This document shows, in pieces, positions 7,843-18,046 of a stretch of 64,000 nucleotides of DNA. The stretch covers positions 69,575-133,574 of the forward strand of contig DKAT01000084.1 of NCBI GenBank assembly GCA_002450905.1, in the 5' to 3' direction. Under the pieces are notes generated by a model that made no database searches, was not told the origin of the DNA, and saw only the letters and a list, made by a program, of their open reading frames with translations. The stretch comes from Spirochaetia bacterium UBA6919. Lineage in GTDB: Bacteria; Spirochaetota; UBA6919. Both the position numbers and the translations under genes were made by a program. Position 1 is the stretch's first letter. Every line of letters begins with the position of its first letter.

Positions 7843-10800
7843 ATGCTTCAAATAAAAAAAAAATATAATCGGAAAAGTATTGGTAAATTAAAAGAATTCA
7901 TTGATTTGCCAAATCTAATAGAAATCCAGCTCGATTCCTATCAACGGTTTCTAATGGAAAATATCCCCCCTGATCAGAGAAACCCAGAAGATGGTCTAGA
8001 AAGCGTTTTTAGAAGCACATTTCCCATTGAAAGTCCAAATAAAGATATTATCCTGGAATACCTCGGATATTCTTTTGGAGATATTAAATACTCTGAAGAA
8101 GAAGCCCGAAAAAGGGATTTAACCTACTCTATTGTCTTAAAAGCTACAATGCGACTTATTTATGTAGACACTGGTGAAGTGCGGGAAAAAGAAGTCTATA
8201 TGGGCGATATTCCTTTAATGACTCCAAGAGGTACATTTATTATCAATGGTGCTGAAAGAGTCGTTGTAAGTCAAATCCACAAATCCCCCGGGGTTGTTTT
8301 CAGTTCAGATGACAGAGAAGACGTTTTTTCTGCTAAAATTATTCCTGATAAAGGTGCTTGGCTTGAATTAGAAGTAGATATCAATAAAAATTTATTATAT
8401 GTAAAAATCGATAGAAAAAAAGGTATATTAATCACTACTTTCCTGCGTGCTGTTGGCTACGAAAAAAATGAAGATATATTAACAACTTTCTTCGATATCC
8501 TACAAATTGATTTAACTAAAAAAGCTGGTAAATCGATTATTGAAGACTCAAAACAGGTTATCAGGCTTGCTGAGGATATTTATGAGCCACAAACAAACGA
8601 ACTTATTTACGAAGCAGGACAGGAGCTAATTTCACAGGATGCCGATAAAATTATTAGTTTTGGTATTAAAAAAATTAAAATTCTAAATCCTGAAAATATT
8701 AAAAAAAATGAAGTTATTCTAAAATGTCTTGACAGCGATGATGTCCATGATAAAATTGAAGCAATCTCAAAACTCCATAGCATCACTAGACCAGGAGAGC
8801 CTACAACTATTGAAAATGCTGAAAAAGAGTTCCAAAAACTGTTTTTTGATCCCAAAAGATATAATTTAGGAATTGTAGGACGCTATAAATTCAATCAAAA
8901 ATTATATAATGAAAATGATACCCCGTCTCAAGAAACTATTTTAGCTAAAGAAGATATTATTCAAACAATTAAATTTTTATTAGGCGTATATAATGGTGAT
9001 CAATCAACAGATGATATTGACCATCTTGGGAATAGACGTGTCCGATGTGTAGGGGAACTTCTTGTAAATCAGCTTAAAGTAGGTTTCTCACGTATGGAGC
9101 GCTCTATTAAAGAGAGAATGAATACCGAAGAAATCGAAGAAATTACTCCACAAAAATTAATTAGCATTAAACCCATAACCGCTGTAATCAAAGAGTTTTT
9201 TGGATCAAGCCAACTTTCTCAATTCATGGATCAAACAAATCCCCTTGCTGAACTCACCCACAAAAGACGATTAAATGCACTAGGGCCTGGTGGTTTATCC
9301 AGAGAACGAGCAGGATTTGAAGTCCGTGACGTCCATCACACCCATTACGGCAAAATCTGCCCTATAGAAACTCCTGAAGGACCCAATATTGGACTAATAT
9401 TATCTCTTTGTAATTTTGCAAAAATTAATGAGCACGGTTTCCTCATATCTCCTTTTAGAAAAGTTATTAAAGGGAAAGTTACAGATGAAATTAGATACCT
9501 TACAGCTCTGGAAGAAGATCGATTTTACATCACCCAGGCAAACACCCCGGTAGATGAGAATAATCGTTTGGTGGGCGATCTTGTTGTAGGACGAAAAAAA
9601 GGGGAATTCCCTCTGGTTCCTCCTGATCAAATTGATTACATGGATATCTCTTCAAAGCAAATTATTAGTGTTTCAACTGCACTAATTCCCTTTCTTGAAC
9701 ATGATGATGCAAACCGTGCTCTAATGGGATCCAATATGCAACGTCAAGCTGTTCCCTTAATGTATACTGAATCCCCTATTGTTGGGACTGGAATGGAAAA
9801 AAAGGCCTCATTGGATTCTGGGAATTGCCTTCTGGTACGTAGAGCTGGAGAAATAATCAAAGCATCTTCACAAGAAATTCACGTAAAAGTCTCTGAAGAT
9901 GAAGAAAATCCTGTCGATATTTATAATCTGATTAAATATAGAAGAACAAATCAAAATACCTGTTTTAATCAAAGACCCACCATAAAAAAAGGTGATAAAA
10001 TTAATAAAGGCGATATCTTAGCTGATGGGCCTGCAAGTGATCATGGAGAGCTTGCCTTAGGAAAAAATGTATTAGTTGCATTCATGAGTTGGGAAGGCTG
10101 TAATTTTGAAGATGCTATTATTGTCAGCGAAAGAATGATTAAAGAAGATATTTTTACATCCATCCATATCGAAGAATTTGAGATTGATGCCCGTGAAACA
10201 AAGCTTGGAAGCGAGAAAATTACTAAAGATATTCCTAATCTTAGTGAGGATGCATTTTCTAATCTAAATGATAATGGTATTATAAGAATAGGAGCACGTG
10301 TTGAGCCGGGTGATATCCTTGTTGGGAAGGTCACACCAAAGGGTGAGACAGAATCAACACCAGAATATAAACTCCTCCACTCCATCTTCGGTGAAAAGGC
10401 TCGTGAAGTTAAAGATACATCCCTTCGAGTACCCCATGGTAATAGTGGTATTGTTATCGGTGTAAATGTTTTTAAAAGAGAAGAAGGGGATGATCTTCCT
10501 CCAGGCGTTGAAGAATTGGTAAAAGTATTTGTAGCTAAAAAAAGAAAGTTAGCTGAAGGCGATAAAATGGCCGGGAGACACGGAAATAAAGGTGTTATCT
10601 CAAAAATTGTTCCTATAGAAGAGATGCCATTTCTTCCTGATGGCACCCCTGTTGACGTTATTTTAAATCCACTCGGTGTTCCATCCCGTATGAATTTAGG
10701 TCAAATCCTTGAAACTCAGTTAGGATGGGCTGGATATATGCTTCATGAAAAATTAGCTACTCCTGTATTTGAAGGAGCAAGTCTTGATGAAGTGAAACAA

Positions 10801-11304
10801 AAATTGAAAGAGGCAGATCTCCCTCTTGATGGTAAAATTACCTTATATAATGGACAAACTGGTCTTCCTTTTGAAAATAGAATCACTGTAGGCGTAATTT
10901 ATATGTTAAAATTAGCCCACATGGTAGATGACAAAATCCATGCAAGAAGTACTGGTCCATATTCCCTTGTGACACAGCAACCACTAGGTGGTAAAGCTCA
11001 ATTCGGTGGACAGAGACTAGGGGAAATGGAGGTCTGGGCGCTTGAAGCTTACGGTGCCGCTCATACACTCCAGGAGTTTCTAACTGTAAAAGCAGATGAT
11101 ATGATGGGACGTGCTAAAATATATGAAAACATTGTAAAGGGAGAATATGCCTCCACTCCAGGTATCCCAGAATCATTCAACGTTCTTCTGCAGGAACTCA
11201 GGGGACTTGGTTTGGATATGAATATTTATGACGCGGAAAATAATCTTCTTGGTTTAACTGATAAAGATATTGAAAATCTCAATAAAATTAAAAATAAACA
11301 TTAA
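7843..11304 (+). CDS. rpoB: DNA-directed RNA polymerase beta subunit
   Basis: RpoB is the second largest catalytic subunit of RNA polymerase. The 1153 residues run from the protrusion/lobe through the rifampicin region (Phe-Gly-Ser-Ser-Gln-Leu-Ser-Gln-Phe-Met-Asp-Gln near 453-464) to the C-terminal clamp (Gly-Glu-Met-Glu-Val-Trp-Ala-Leu-Glu-Ala-Tyr-Gly-Ala). The ATG has GGGG about 8 bases upstream. The residue equivalent to E. coli Ser531 is Asn478 (codon AAT at 9274-9276), in the context His-Lys-Arg-Arg-Leu-Asn-Ala-Leu-Gly. That change is associated with natural rifampicin resistance in spirochaetes. There is no large lineage-specific insertion. rpoC follows 33 bases downstream. Confidence 0.98.
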   Translation: MLQIKKKYNRKSIGKLKEFIDLPNLIEIQLDSYQRFLMENIPPDQRNPEDGLESVFRSTFPIESPNKDIILEYLGYSFGDIKYSEEEARKRDLTYSIVLKATMRLIYVDTGEVREKEVYMGDIPLMTPRGTFIINGAERVVVSQIHKSPGVVFSSDDREDVFSAKIIPDKGAWLELEVDINKNLLYVKIDRKKGILITTFLRAVGYEKNEDILTTFFDILQIDLTKKAGKSIIEDSKQVIRLAEDIYEPQTNELIYEAGQELISQDADKIISFGIKKIKILNPENIKKNEVILKCLDSDDVHDKIEAISKLHSITRPGEPTTIENAEKEFQKLFFDPKRYNLGIVGRYKFNQKLYNENDTPSQETILAKEDIIQTIKFLLGVYNGDQSTDDIDHLGNRRVRCVGELLVNQLKVGFSRMERSIKERMNTEEIEEITPQKLISIKPITAVIKEFFGSSQLSQFMDQTNPLAELTHKRRLNALGPGGLSRERAGFEVRDVHHTHYGKICPIETPEGPNIGLILSLCNFAKINEHGFLISPFRKVIKGKVTDEIRYLTALEEDRFYITQANTPVDENNRLVGDLVVGRKKGEFPLVPPDQIDYMDISSKQIISVSTALIPFLEHDDANRALMGSNMQRQAVPLMYTESPIVGTGMEKKASLDSGNCLLVRRAGEIIKASSQEIHVKVSEDEENPVDIYNLIKYRRTNQNTCFNQRPTIKKGDKINKGDILADGPASDHGELALGKNVLVAFMSWEGCNFEDAIIVSERMIKEDIFTSIHIEEFEIDARETKLGSEKITKDIPNLSEDAFSNLNDNGIIRIGARVEPGDILVGKVTPKGETESTPEYKLLHSIFGEKAREVKDTSLRVPHGNSGIVIGVNVFKREEGDDLPPGVEELVKVFVAKKRKLAEGDKMAGRHGNKGVISKIVPIEEMPFLPDGTPVDVILNPLGVPSRMNLGQILETQLGWAGYMLHEKLATPVFEGASLDEVKQKLKEADLPLDGKITLYNGQTGLPFENRITVGVIYMLKLAHMVDDKIHARSTGPYSLVTQQPLGGKAQFGGQRLGEMEVWALEAYGAAHTLQEFLTVKADDMMGRAKIYENIVKGEYASTPGIPESFNVLLQELRGLGLDMNIYDAENNLLGLTDKDIENLNKIKNKH

Positions 11305-11337
11305 TTAAATAATCTAATATAATAGAGGCACTTACTT

Positions 11338-14300
11338 ATGCGTGATGTTAGTGATTTCGATAAAATTACCATTAATTTAGCTTCACCTGATCGTATTCGC
11401 GAATGGAGCTATGGAGAGGTAAAAAAGCCCGAAACCATTAATTACAGAACCCTAAGACCAGAACGAGATGGTCTTTTCTGTGAGAAAATTTTTGGTACAA
11501 CGAAAGAATGGGAATGTTACTGCGGGAAATTTAAATCTATTCGTTATAAAGGCGTTGTCTGTGACCGTTGTGGTGTCGAAGTAGCACACTTCAAAATCCG
11601 ACGAGAAAGAATGGGGCATATAGAACTTGCATCTCCTGTCTCACACATTTGGTATTATAAAAGTGTCCCCAGTAGAATTGGTCTCTTGCTTGGAATTTCT
11701 GTAAATGAACTTCGAAGTATCCTTTATTTCGAAAAATATGTTGTGATCGACCCCGGTGATACTGATTTAAAAGAAAAAAAACTTATTAATGAAGCTGAAT
11801 ATTATGAATATAAAAAACAATATGGCGTTAACTTCACTGCTGACATAGGGGCTATCGCTATTAAAAAACTCCTTGAGAATATTGATCTTGGTTATGAAGA
11901 ACAAGTACTCCGGGAAAAGATGAATGAGAAAGGAGAAAAGACAGATCCACGGCTCCTGAAACGTCTTGAAATCATCAATGATTTTAAAAGTTCACGGAAC
12001 AAACCTGAATGGATGATTATCGATGTTATACCTGTCATTCCCCCTGAACTCCGTCCTATGGTGCAATTAGATGGCGGAAGATTTGCTACAAGCGATTTGA
12101 ACGATCTTTACCGAAGGGTTATAAATAGAAATAACCGATTAAAAAGACTTTTAAATCTTAAAGCTCCTGAAATCATTATTAGAAATGAAAAAAGAATGTT
12201 GCAAGAAGCGGCTGATGCTCTTTTTGATAATTCCAGACGAAAAAGAATGGTAAAAGGTCCAGGAAATCGCCCTCTCAAATCTCTTTCTGATATGCTTAAG
12301 GGCAAGCAAGGTCGATTCAGACAAAATCTCCTTGGAAAACGTGTTGATTACTCAGGACGTTCCGTAATTGTTGTTGGTCCAGATTTAAAATTACACCAAT
12401 GTGGTCTCCCAAAAAAAATGGCACTCGAATTATTTAAACCTTTCATTATGAAAGGGTTAGTTGAAAAAGGTCTTGTATATAATATTAAAAGTGCTAAAAA
12501 AATGGTTGAGAAAGAGAAACCTGAGGTATGGGGTGTCCTGGAAGAAGTTATCAAAGGCCATCCAGTACTTTTAAATCGTGCTCCAACTCTCCACAGACTT
12601 GGTATCCAGGCATTTGAACCTGTTTTGGTTGAAGGAAAAGCTATTAAATTGCACCCACTTGTTTGTCACGCTTTCAATGCAGATTTTGATGGAGACCAAA
12701 TGGCAGTTCATGTTCCATTATCTCCCTCAGCTCAAATAGAATGCTGGATGCTTATGTTATCTGCCAATAATCTTCTTAACCCTGCAAATGGTGAACCGAT
12801 CATTGGCCCAACACAGGATATGGTTCTGGGTGTTAACTATCTCACGAAAGAACGCCGAAAAGCATTTGGTGAAGGAAAATCTTTTTCATCATTCGATGAA
12901 GTTCATATGGCTATAAATGCAAAGGCAGTTGATTATCAGGCAAAGATTAAGGTGAAAAATCCAAAGGGTGAATGGATTACCACCACTCCAGGTCGTATTA
13001 TATTCAATGAAGTTCTCCCTAAAGAAATGGTATATATCAATGAACCCCTGAATGACAAGGCTATTGGTAAAGTTATTTTAAGTTGCTTACATCGATTCGG
13101 TGCATACAAAACTGTTGAAACCCTTGATAGAATCAAAGAGGTGGGATTTAAATACGCCACTATTTTTGGTGCAAGTATTGGAATTGATGATATTAAAATC
13201 CCCAGTGAAAAAATAAAGCTCATTGATAATGGGGATAACAAGGTTAAAAAAATTGAGGAAAATTATAGAAATGGTTATATCACCGAAGATGAAAGGTATA
13301 ATCAGGTTACTGAAGTTTGGACTCGTGTGAGTGATACAATCTCAGAACAAATGATGGAAGAGCTAAAAGTTGATCAGAACGGATTTAACCCGCTTTATAT
13401 CATGGCTGATTCAGGTGCAAGGGGTAGTAAGCAGCAAATAAGACAGTTAGCTGGAATGAGAGGTCTAATGGCTAAGCCATCTGGTGATATCATCGAACTA
13501 CCCATTAAATCCAATTTCAAAGAAGGCTTAACTGTATTAGAATATTTCATCTCAACTCATGGTGCGAGAAAAGGTCTTGCTGATACTGCTTTAAAAACTG
13601 CTGATGCTGGATATCTCACTCGTCGTCTCGTTGATATCGCTCAAGACGTTGTGATTAATGAAGAAGACTGCTTTACAATTAATGGTATTGAAAGAAAAGC
13701 AATTCGGGAGGGTGATGAAGAAATTGAGAGATTATCGGATCGAATTATAGGACGATATGTACTGGAAGATGTTTATCACCCGATCACAAAAAAAATTATA
13801 ATTCCTGCAAACAGTGAAGTCGACGAACAAGCGGCTGAAATCATTGAAAAATCGGGTATAGATAGAATAAAAATTCGTACTGTATTAACTTGTGAGTCAA
13901 GACATGGAGTTTGTATCAGATGTTATGGTAGAAACTTAGCATCAGGAAAGACAGTTGAAATCGGTGAAGCCGTTGGAATCATAGCGGCTCAATCTATCGG
14001 ACAACCAGGTACTCAGTTAACCATGAGAACTTTCCACATCGGTGGTACAGCCGCAAGACAAATCGAAGAACAGAATATTGAGTTAAATTATTCGGCAATA
14101 ATTAAAGAATTACCTGAAAGTTTAATAACCCTCGATGATCGAAATTCGATAACAAGTAGAAAAGGTGAAATTACACTACTACGTATTATTAAAGAATATC
14201 CAGAAAGTGACTTCAAATCAATAAATATTAAAGATGGAGATAGAATTCTCATTGGAGATACCATCGGTATTTTAAATAATGGTGAAGAAGTCAAATCTCA

Positions 14301-15561
14301 AAATATTTGTCACATCCTAAAAAGAGAGAATCTTATTCTTCTCATTGGTAACGAAACAAAACTCATCTTGAAAAGTGGTACTAGATTATATGTTAAGCTC
14401 AATGATTATATCCCTAAAGGAAAAATTCTCGCTGAATTTGATCCCTATAATGAGCCAATTTTAAGTGAAAAAAAGGGGAAAGCAAAGTTTCATGATATAG
14501 TCATTGGAACGACTCTAAGAATTGAAAAAAGTGAAGATTCAAATATCCAAGAGAGAATTGTAACTGAAGTTAGAGATGGAAGCCTTACCCCAAAAGTTTT
14601 TATAATAGACGATGACGGCAATGAATTAGCAAGTATTCCAATCCCAGGTGGAGCTCACTTGATTATACAAGAAAATGATGATATTAATCCAGGTACTGTT
14701 ATTGCTAAAATTACTCGGGAGCAAACTAAAACAAAAGATATTACGGGAGGTCTTCCTCGAATAGCAGAGCTTTTTGAGGCAAGAAAACCTAAAGATGCAT
14801 GTGTAGTCGCTGAACAAGATGGTATTATTCGAATCGGTGAGAAGCAAAAAGGGCGTACGATTGTTAACATTGAATATACCACATACGATACTAATGGTGA
14901 AAAAATCCCAGAATTATTAAAACATGTAATCCCATCAGGAAAGCGGGTTTTGGTAAGAGAAGGCGACTATGTTAAGGCAGGGGATCAATTATGTGACGGT
15001 CCAGTTAATCCGCATGATACCTTAAAAATTGAAGGTGTACAAAAACTACAGGAATATCTTGTTAATGAAATCCAGGAAGTTTACCGCCTCCAGGGTGTTA
15101 ATATCAATGATAAGCATGTTGGTATTATTATTAGACAAATGCTTAAAAAAGTTGAAATTACTGATACAGGTGATACTGATTTCATTATTGGTCAACAAAT
15201 CGATAAATTTATTTTCCGTGATAAAAATGAATCGGTTTTAAAAGAAGGGGGTAAGCCTGCCACTGCAAGACCTATTCTCCAAGGTATCACAAAAGCATCT
15301 TTAAATATTGATAGTTTTATTTCTGCAGCTTCTTTTCAGGAAACAACAAAAGTGCTTACAAATGCTGCTATCAAAGGTAAAACAGATTTCTTAAGAGGTT
15401 TAAAAGAAAATGTTATTATCGGACATTTAGTGCCAGCAGGAACTGGAACTAAGGGGCTTTCAAATATACAGATAAGTTATTCTGAGGATTTAGAAATTAA
15501 CAAAAATAATTCCATGGATGATGATGATGACTCGGAGGATGTTGAATCAGAAGCTGTTTAA
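11338..15561 (+). CDS. rpoC: DNA-directed RNA polymerase beta-prime subunit
   Basis: RpoC is the largest RNA polymerase subunit and carries the active-site Mg2+. The 1407 residues have the N-terminal zinc site (Cys-Tyr-Cys-Gly-Lys then Cys-Asp-Arg-Cys-Gly near residues 62-80), the catalytic NADFDGD at 447-453, the bridge helix and trigger loop region, and the second zinc cluster (Cys-Glu-Ser-Arg-His-Gly-Val-Cys-Ile-Arg-Cys). The C-terminus ends in a short acidic tail with five consecutive Asp. A GAGG ribosome binding site precedes the ATG. Its stop lies only 3 bases from the stop of the convergent cheW gene. Confidence 0.98.
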   Translation: MRDVSDFDKITINLASPDRIREWSYGEVKKPETINYRTLRPERDGLFCEKIFGTTKEWECYCGKFKSIRYKGVVCDRCGVEVAHFKIRRERMGHIELASPVSHIWYYKSVPSRIGLLLGISVNELRSILYFEKYVVIDPGDTDLKEKKLINEAEYYEYKKQYGVNFTADIGAIAIKKLLENIDLGYEEQVLREKMNEKGEKTDPRLLKRLEIINDFKSSRNKPEWMIIDVIPVIPPELRPMVQLDGGRFATSDLNDLYRRVINRNNRLKRLLNLKAPEIIIRNEKRMLQEAADALFDNSRRKRMVKGPGNRPLKSLSDMLKGKQGRFRQNLLGKRVDYSGRSVIVVGPDLKLHQCGLPKKMALELFKPFIMKGLVEKGLVYNIKSAKKMVEKEKPEVWGVLEEVIKGHPVLLNRAPTLHRLGIQAFEPVLVEGKAIKLHPLVCHAFNADFDGDQMAVHVPLSPSAQIECWMLMLSANNLLNPANGEPIIGPTQDMVLGVNYLTKERRKAFGEGKSFSSFDEVHMAINAKAVDYQAKIKVKNPKGEWITTTPGRIIFNEVLPKEMVYINEPLNDKAIGKVILSCLHRFGAYKTVETLDRIKEVGFKYATIFGASIGIDDIKIPSEKIKLIDNGDNKVKKIEENYRNGYITEDERYNQVTEVWTRVSDTISEQMMEELKVDQNGFNPLYIMADSGARGSKQQIRQLAGMRGLMAKPSGDIIELPIKSNFKEGLTVLEYFISTHGARKGLADTALKTADAGYLTRRLVDIAQDVVINEEDCFTINGIERKAIREGDEEIERLSDRIIGRYVLEDVYHPITKKIIIPANSEVDEQAAEIIEKSGIDRIKIRTVLTCESRHGVCIRCYGRNLASGKTVEIGEAVGIIAAQSIGQPGTQLTMRTFHIGGTAARQIEEQNIELNYSAIIKELPESLITLDDRNSITSRKGEITLLRIIKEYPESDFKSINIKDGDRILIGDTIGILNNGEEVKSQNICHILKRENLILLIGNETKLILKSGTRLYVKLNDYIPKGKILAEFDPYNEPILSEKKGKAKFHDIVIGTTLRIEKSEDSNIQERIVTEVRDGSLTPKVFIIDDDGNELASIPIPGGAHLIIQENDDINPGTVIAKITREQTKTKDITGGLPRIAELFEARKPKDACVVAEQDGIIRIGEKQKGRTIVNIEYTTYDTNGEKIPELLKHVIPSGKRVLVREGDYVKAGDQLCDGPVNPHDTLKIEGVQKLQEYLVNEIQEVYRLQGVNINDKHVGIIIRQMLKKVEITDTGDTDFIIGQQIDKFIFRDKNESVLKEGGKPATARPILQGITKASLNIDSFISAASFQETTKVLTNAAIKGKTDFLRGLKENVIIGHLVPAGTGTKGLSNIQISYSEDLEINKNNSMDDDDDSEDVESEAV

Positions 15562-15564
15562 ATA

Positions 15565-16053
15565 TCAAGTTAAGCTAGTTTCTTTAATATTTTCTAATTC
15601 TTCGTAAGATAATAGCTTGTTAATATCCAGTATTATTAGAAGTTGTCCTGAATCATCTTTACCAACCCCTGATATATATTCTCGTCCAATTCCGGATACT
15701 ACAGGGGGTGGTGGTTGTATTTGACTACTAGGTATACTCATAACTTTAGATACTCCATCAATCATTACACCCATCACCATATCTTCAAGTCGAACAACAA
15801 TAATTCCACTACTTTTGTCTGATCCACCAATTAAATTAAATCTCTTCTTAAGGTCGATTATTGGGATAACATTTCCACGAAGATTAATTACACCCTCTAC
15901 AAAATCTAATGAGTTGGGAATAGGAGTCATCCGTTCCATCTTGATAATTTCTTGTGTTTGCATAATGTCAATGCCATATTTTTCATTGGCTAACATGAAG
16001 GTTACAAGTTGTTTCTGACGTTCGTCTGTTTTTTTTAAATCTCTATTGTCCAT
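15565..16053 (-). CDS. cheW: Chemotaxis coupling protein CheW
   Basis: CheW links methyl-accepting chemoreceptors to the CheA kinase at the inner membrane. The 162 residues form a single CheW domain: Gln-Leu-Val-Thr-Phe-Met-Leu-Ala-Asn-Glu-Lys-Tyr-Gly-Ile-Asp-Ile-Met near 16-32, then Pro-Asn-Ser-Leu-Asp-Phe-Val-Glu-Gly-Val-Ile-Asn-Leu-Arg-Gly-Asn-Val-Ile-Pro-Ile near 47-66, the hallmark loop. It stands alone with no che neighbours in this window, so it may serve a dispersed chemotaxis system. It converges on rpoC with 3 bases between stops. Confidence 0.93.
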   Translation of the reverse strand: MDNRDLKKTDERQKQLVTFMLANEKYGIDIMQTQEIIKMERMTPIPNSLDFVEGVINLRGNVIPIIDLKKRFNLIGGSDKSSGIIVVRLEDMVMGVMIDGVSKVMSIPSSQIQPPPPVVSGIGREYISGVGKDDSGQLLIILDINKLLSYEELENIKETSLT

Positions 16054-16267
16054 AATTTAGTATTATCTTCCACATTAAATAGAATATTTAGTATATATAA
16101 AAAAATTATTTGATATTTTTAAACAGTTATACCTAAGTAACTTAATTAATTCGTATAATTATTCCTATTCAATATAATGGATTTTATTGTATTAGTCAAG
16201 CAACTATCTAAAAGAAAATCATTAAAAAATGCAATTTGTACACCCAAATAAGGGTTATTTTAAATCA

Positions 16268-16486
16268 TCATAAGTACCAGATATTTCTTCTCTTCAGCCA
16301 TGACTTACTTAATTTGATGATTTGATTTGTTGTTAACTCAAAAGGAGATTCGTAATTAAGTTCCATATTACCCAGAAAGTGTACTTTATCTTTCAATGTC
16401 TTATAAATCTGAATTCCATCTTTAGTGACAAGCAAAACATTGTCATCACTATAAATAATAGCACCAGTGTTACCTTTCTCAACCAT
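16268..16486 (-). CDS. Small conserved-looking hypothetical protein (72 aa)
   Basis: I do not recognise this 72-residue protein. It is supported by an excellent ribosome binding site (AGGAGG, 5 bases before the ATG) and a soluble, mixed composition: a beta-rich N-terminal half (Gly-Ala-Ile-Ile-Tyr-Ser-Asp-Asp, Val-Leu-Leu-Val-Thr-Lys-Asp-Gly) and a basic C-terminus (Ser-Trp-Leu-Lys-Arg-Arg). There is no signal peptide or membrane segment. It is flanked by AT-rich non-coding DNA on both sides and appears to be a single-gene unit. Confidence 0.6.
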   Translation of the reverse strand: MVEKGNTGAIIYSDDNVLLVTKDGIQIYKTLKDKVHFLGNMELNYESPFELTTNQIIKLSKSWLKRRNIWYL

Positions 16487-16739
16487 ATATCCCTCCTCTC
16501 AGGGAATTAAATTCTAATTAAGTCCTCCTTCAATTATTTTCCATCTAATTATAAAAACACCTAAATATGTCAAATATGTCAGAATATGCCTTAAACTTAA
16601 CAATTAATTATAAAAAATCCTTAGATTTATTCATTGGAATTAAATATTAAAACTTTTAATCATAAATAAATTATTATTATATTTGTTGGTATTGAATACC
16701 TTAAATGGAAATATAGTTATCTAAATATGGAGATGAAAT

Positions 16740-17897
16740 ATGAAATTGATGATATTGGGTAGCGGTAGGATGGGCTATGCTATAGCCTATGATCTTTTGA
16801 ATCATCAGAAGGTGGATAAAATTATATTGGGGGATATGAAACTGGAACGCTGTATAGAAGTGAAGAACAGGCTTGGGGATAATCGTATTGAAACGGTTGA
16901 GATTGATGTCACAAATATTGATAAAACCGCTTCTCTGATGAAAGATGTTGACTGCATTATATCTTCCGTCGTGTATAAATATAATCACTTTGTAGCTCAG
17001 GCGGCTGTCCAGGCGAATGTCCATTACTGTGATCTGGGGCAGAATGTCGAAATTGTAGATGAAGTTTTCGAACTGGATAAAAAGGCTATAGAAAAAAAAT
17101 TGACGATAATCCCTGATGGCGGTCTGGCTCCCGGAATGGTGAATATTGTTGCATCTCATGGTATTGCCCATTTTGATGAGGTGGAAAATGTATTTTTGAG
17201 AGTGGGTGGTATCCCACAATTTCCCAATAATCCTCCGCTAAATTATAATATTACGTGGTCTGTCCAGGGACTTATCAATGAATATATCGAATTGGCAAGA
17301 GTCATTAAAGATAAGAAAGAAATTGAAATTGAATCTATGACTGAGCTTGAAGAAATTATATTTCCTCATCCGTTTGATAAAATGGAGGCGTTTGTCACAT
17401 CGGGTGGAACTTCTACTCTTCCCTCCTCCTATGAAAATAAAATAAAAAATCTTGATTATAAAACTATCCGATATCCCGGGCACTGCCAGATCATGAATGC
17501 TTTGATTAAATTAGGTTTCACGGATGAAGATCGTGTTCTTGTTGATGGAAAAGAAGTGGTTCCTCGTCATCTCTTTGAATCGCTGTTAAGGGCTAAATTT
17601 ACCCAAAGGATTGAGGATGTTGTCTTATTGAGAGTGACAATTGAGGGGAGAAAGAATGGAAAACATGTTCAGGAAGTCTATGAATTAATTGATTATTATG
17701 ATAAAAAACACGATATGACTGCTTTGATGAGGACAACGGGATTTTCACTTGCAATCGTAGCAGGGATGATAGCCCGTGGCGAGATCAAAAAATATGGTGT
17801 TCTTACGCAAGAGGAATCGATTCCCACAGAAAAATATATTGATGAGCTTATCAAGAGGGGTTTTCAGTTGACCTATAAAGAAAATATATTGGATTGA
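16740..17897 (+). CDS. Saccharopine dehydrogenase family oxidoreductase (lysine dehydrogenase-like)
   Basis: This 385-residue cytoplasmic enzyme has an N-terminal Rossmann fold with GxGxxG at residues 7-12, an acidic residue ending strand 2, and a C-terminal saccharopine dehydrogenase-type domain. The motif Asp-Gly-Gly-Leu-Ala-Pro-Gly-Met-Val near 127-135 and Ser-Gly-Gly-Thr-Ser-Thr-Leu-Pro near 221-228 match L-lysine 6-dehydrogenases and related saccharopine reductases. Likely reaction: NAD(P)-dependent oxidation of lysine or reduction of a semialdehyde adduct. The exact substrate is not resolved. The start is supported by GGAG about 7 bases upstream. It appears monocistronic. Confidence 0.8.
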   Translation: MKLMILGSGRMGYAIAYDLLNHQKVDKIILGDMKLERCIEVKNRLGDNRIETVEIDVTNIDKTASLMKDVDCIISSVVYKYNHFVAQAAVQANVHYCDLGQNVEIVDEVFELDKKAIEKKLTIIPDGGLAPGMVNIVASHGIAHFDEVENVFLRVGGIPQFPNNPPLNYNITWSVQGLINEYIELARVIKDKKEIEIESMTELEEIIFPHPFDKMEAFVTSGGTSTLPSSYENKIKNLDYKTIRYPGHCQIMNALIKLGFTDEDRVLVDGKEVVPRHLFESLLRAKFTQRIEDVVLLRVTIEGRKNGKHVQEVYELIDYYDKKHDMTALMRTTGFSLAIVAGMIARGEIKKYGVLTQEESIPTEKYIDELIKRGFQLTYKENILD

Positions 17898-18010
17898 GAG
17901 ATGATTAATATTGAAAATATTTTTATATAATCTGAAGAAAGTTTGATTGTATTGTCGATTTATTTATAAATAAAGTTAATTTGGTTTTTTTCAATTTAAT
18001 CTTTGTATAG

Positions 18011-18039
18011 TTGACAATTATTAATTTATTTTTTATACT
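18011..18039 (+). promoter_or_regulatory. Consensus promoter for a leaderless OLD-family gene
   Basis: A perfect TTGACA -35 (18011-18016) and TATACT -10 (18034-18039) are separated by 17 bases. The ATG of the next gene is at 18047, the eighth base after the -10 box, where transcription should begin. The mRNA is therefore probably leaderless. The lack of a Shine-Dalgarno sequence before this ATG agrees. Confidence 0.65.
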
Positions 18040-18046
18040 GAAAAGC

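Noticed and set aside
17959..17974. Perfect 16-base palindrome TTTATTTATAAATAAA
   Set aside because: It consists almost only of A and T, so the stem is weak. The following T-rich stretch is interrupted. It is too poor to call a terminator or operator.
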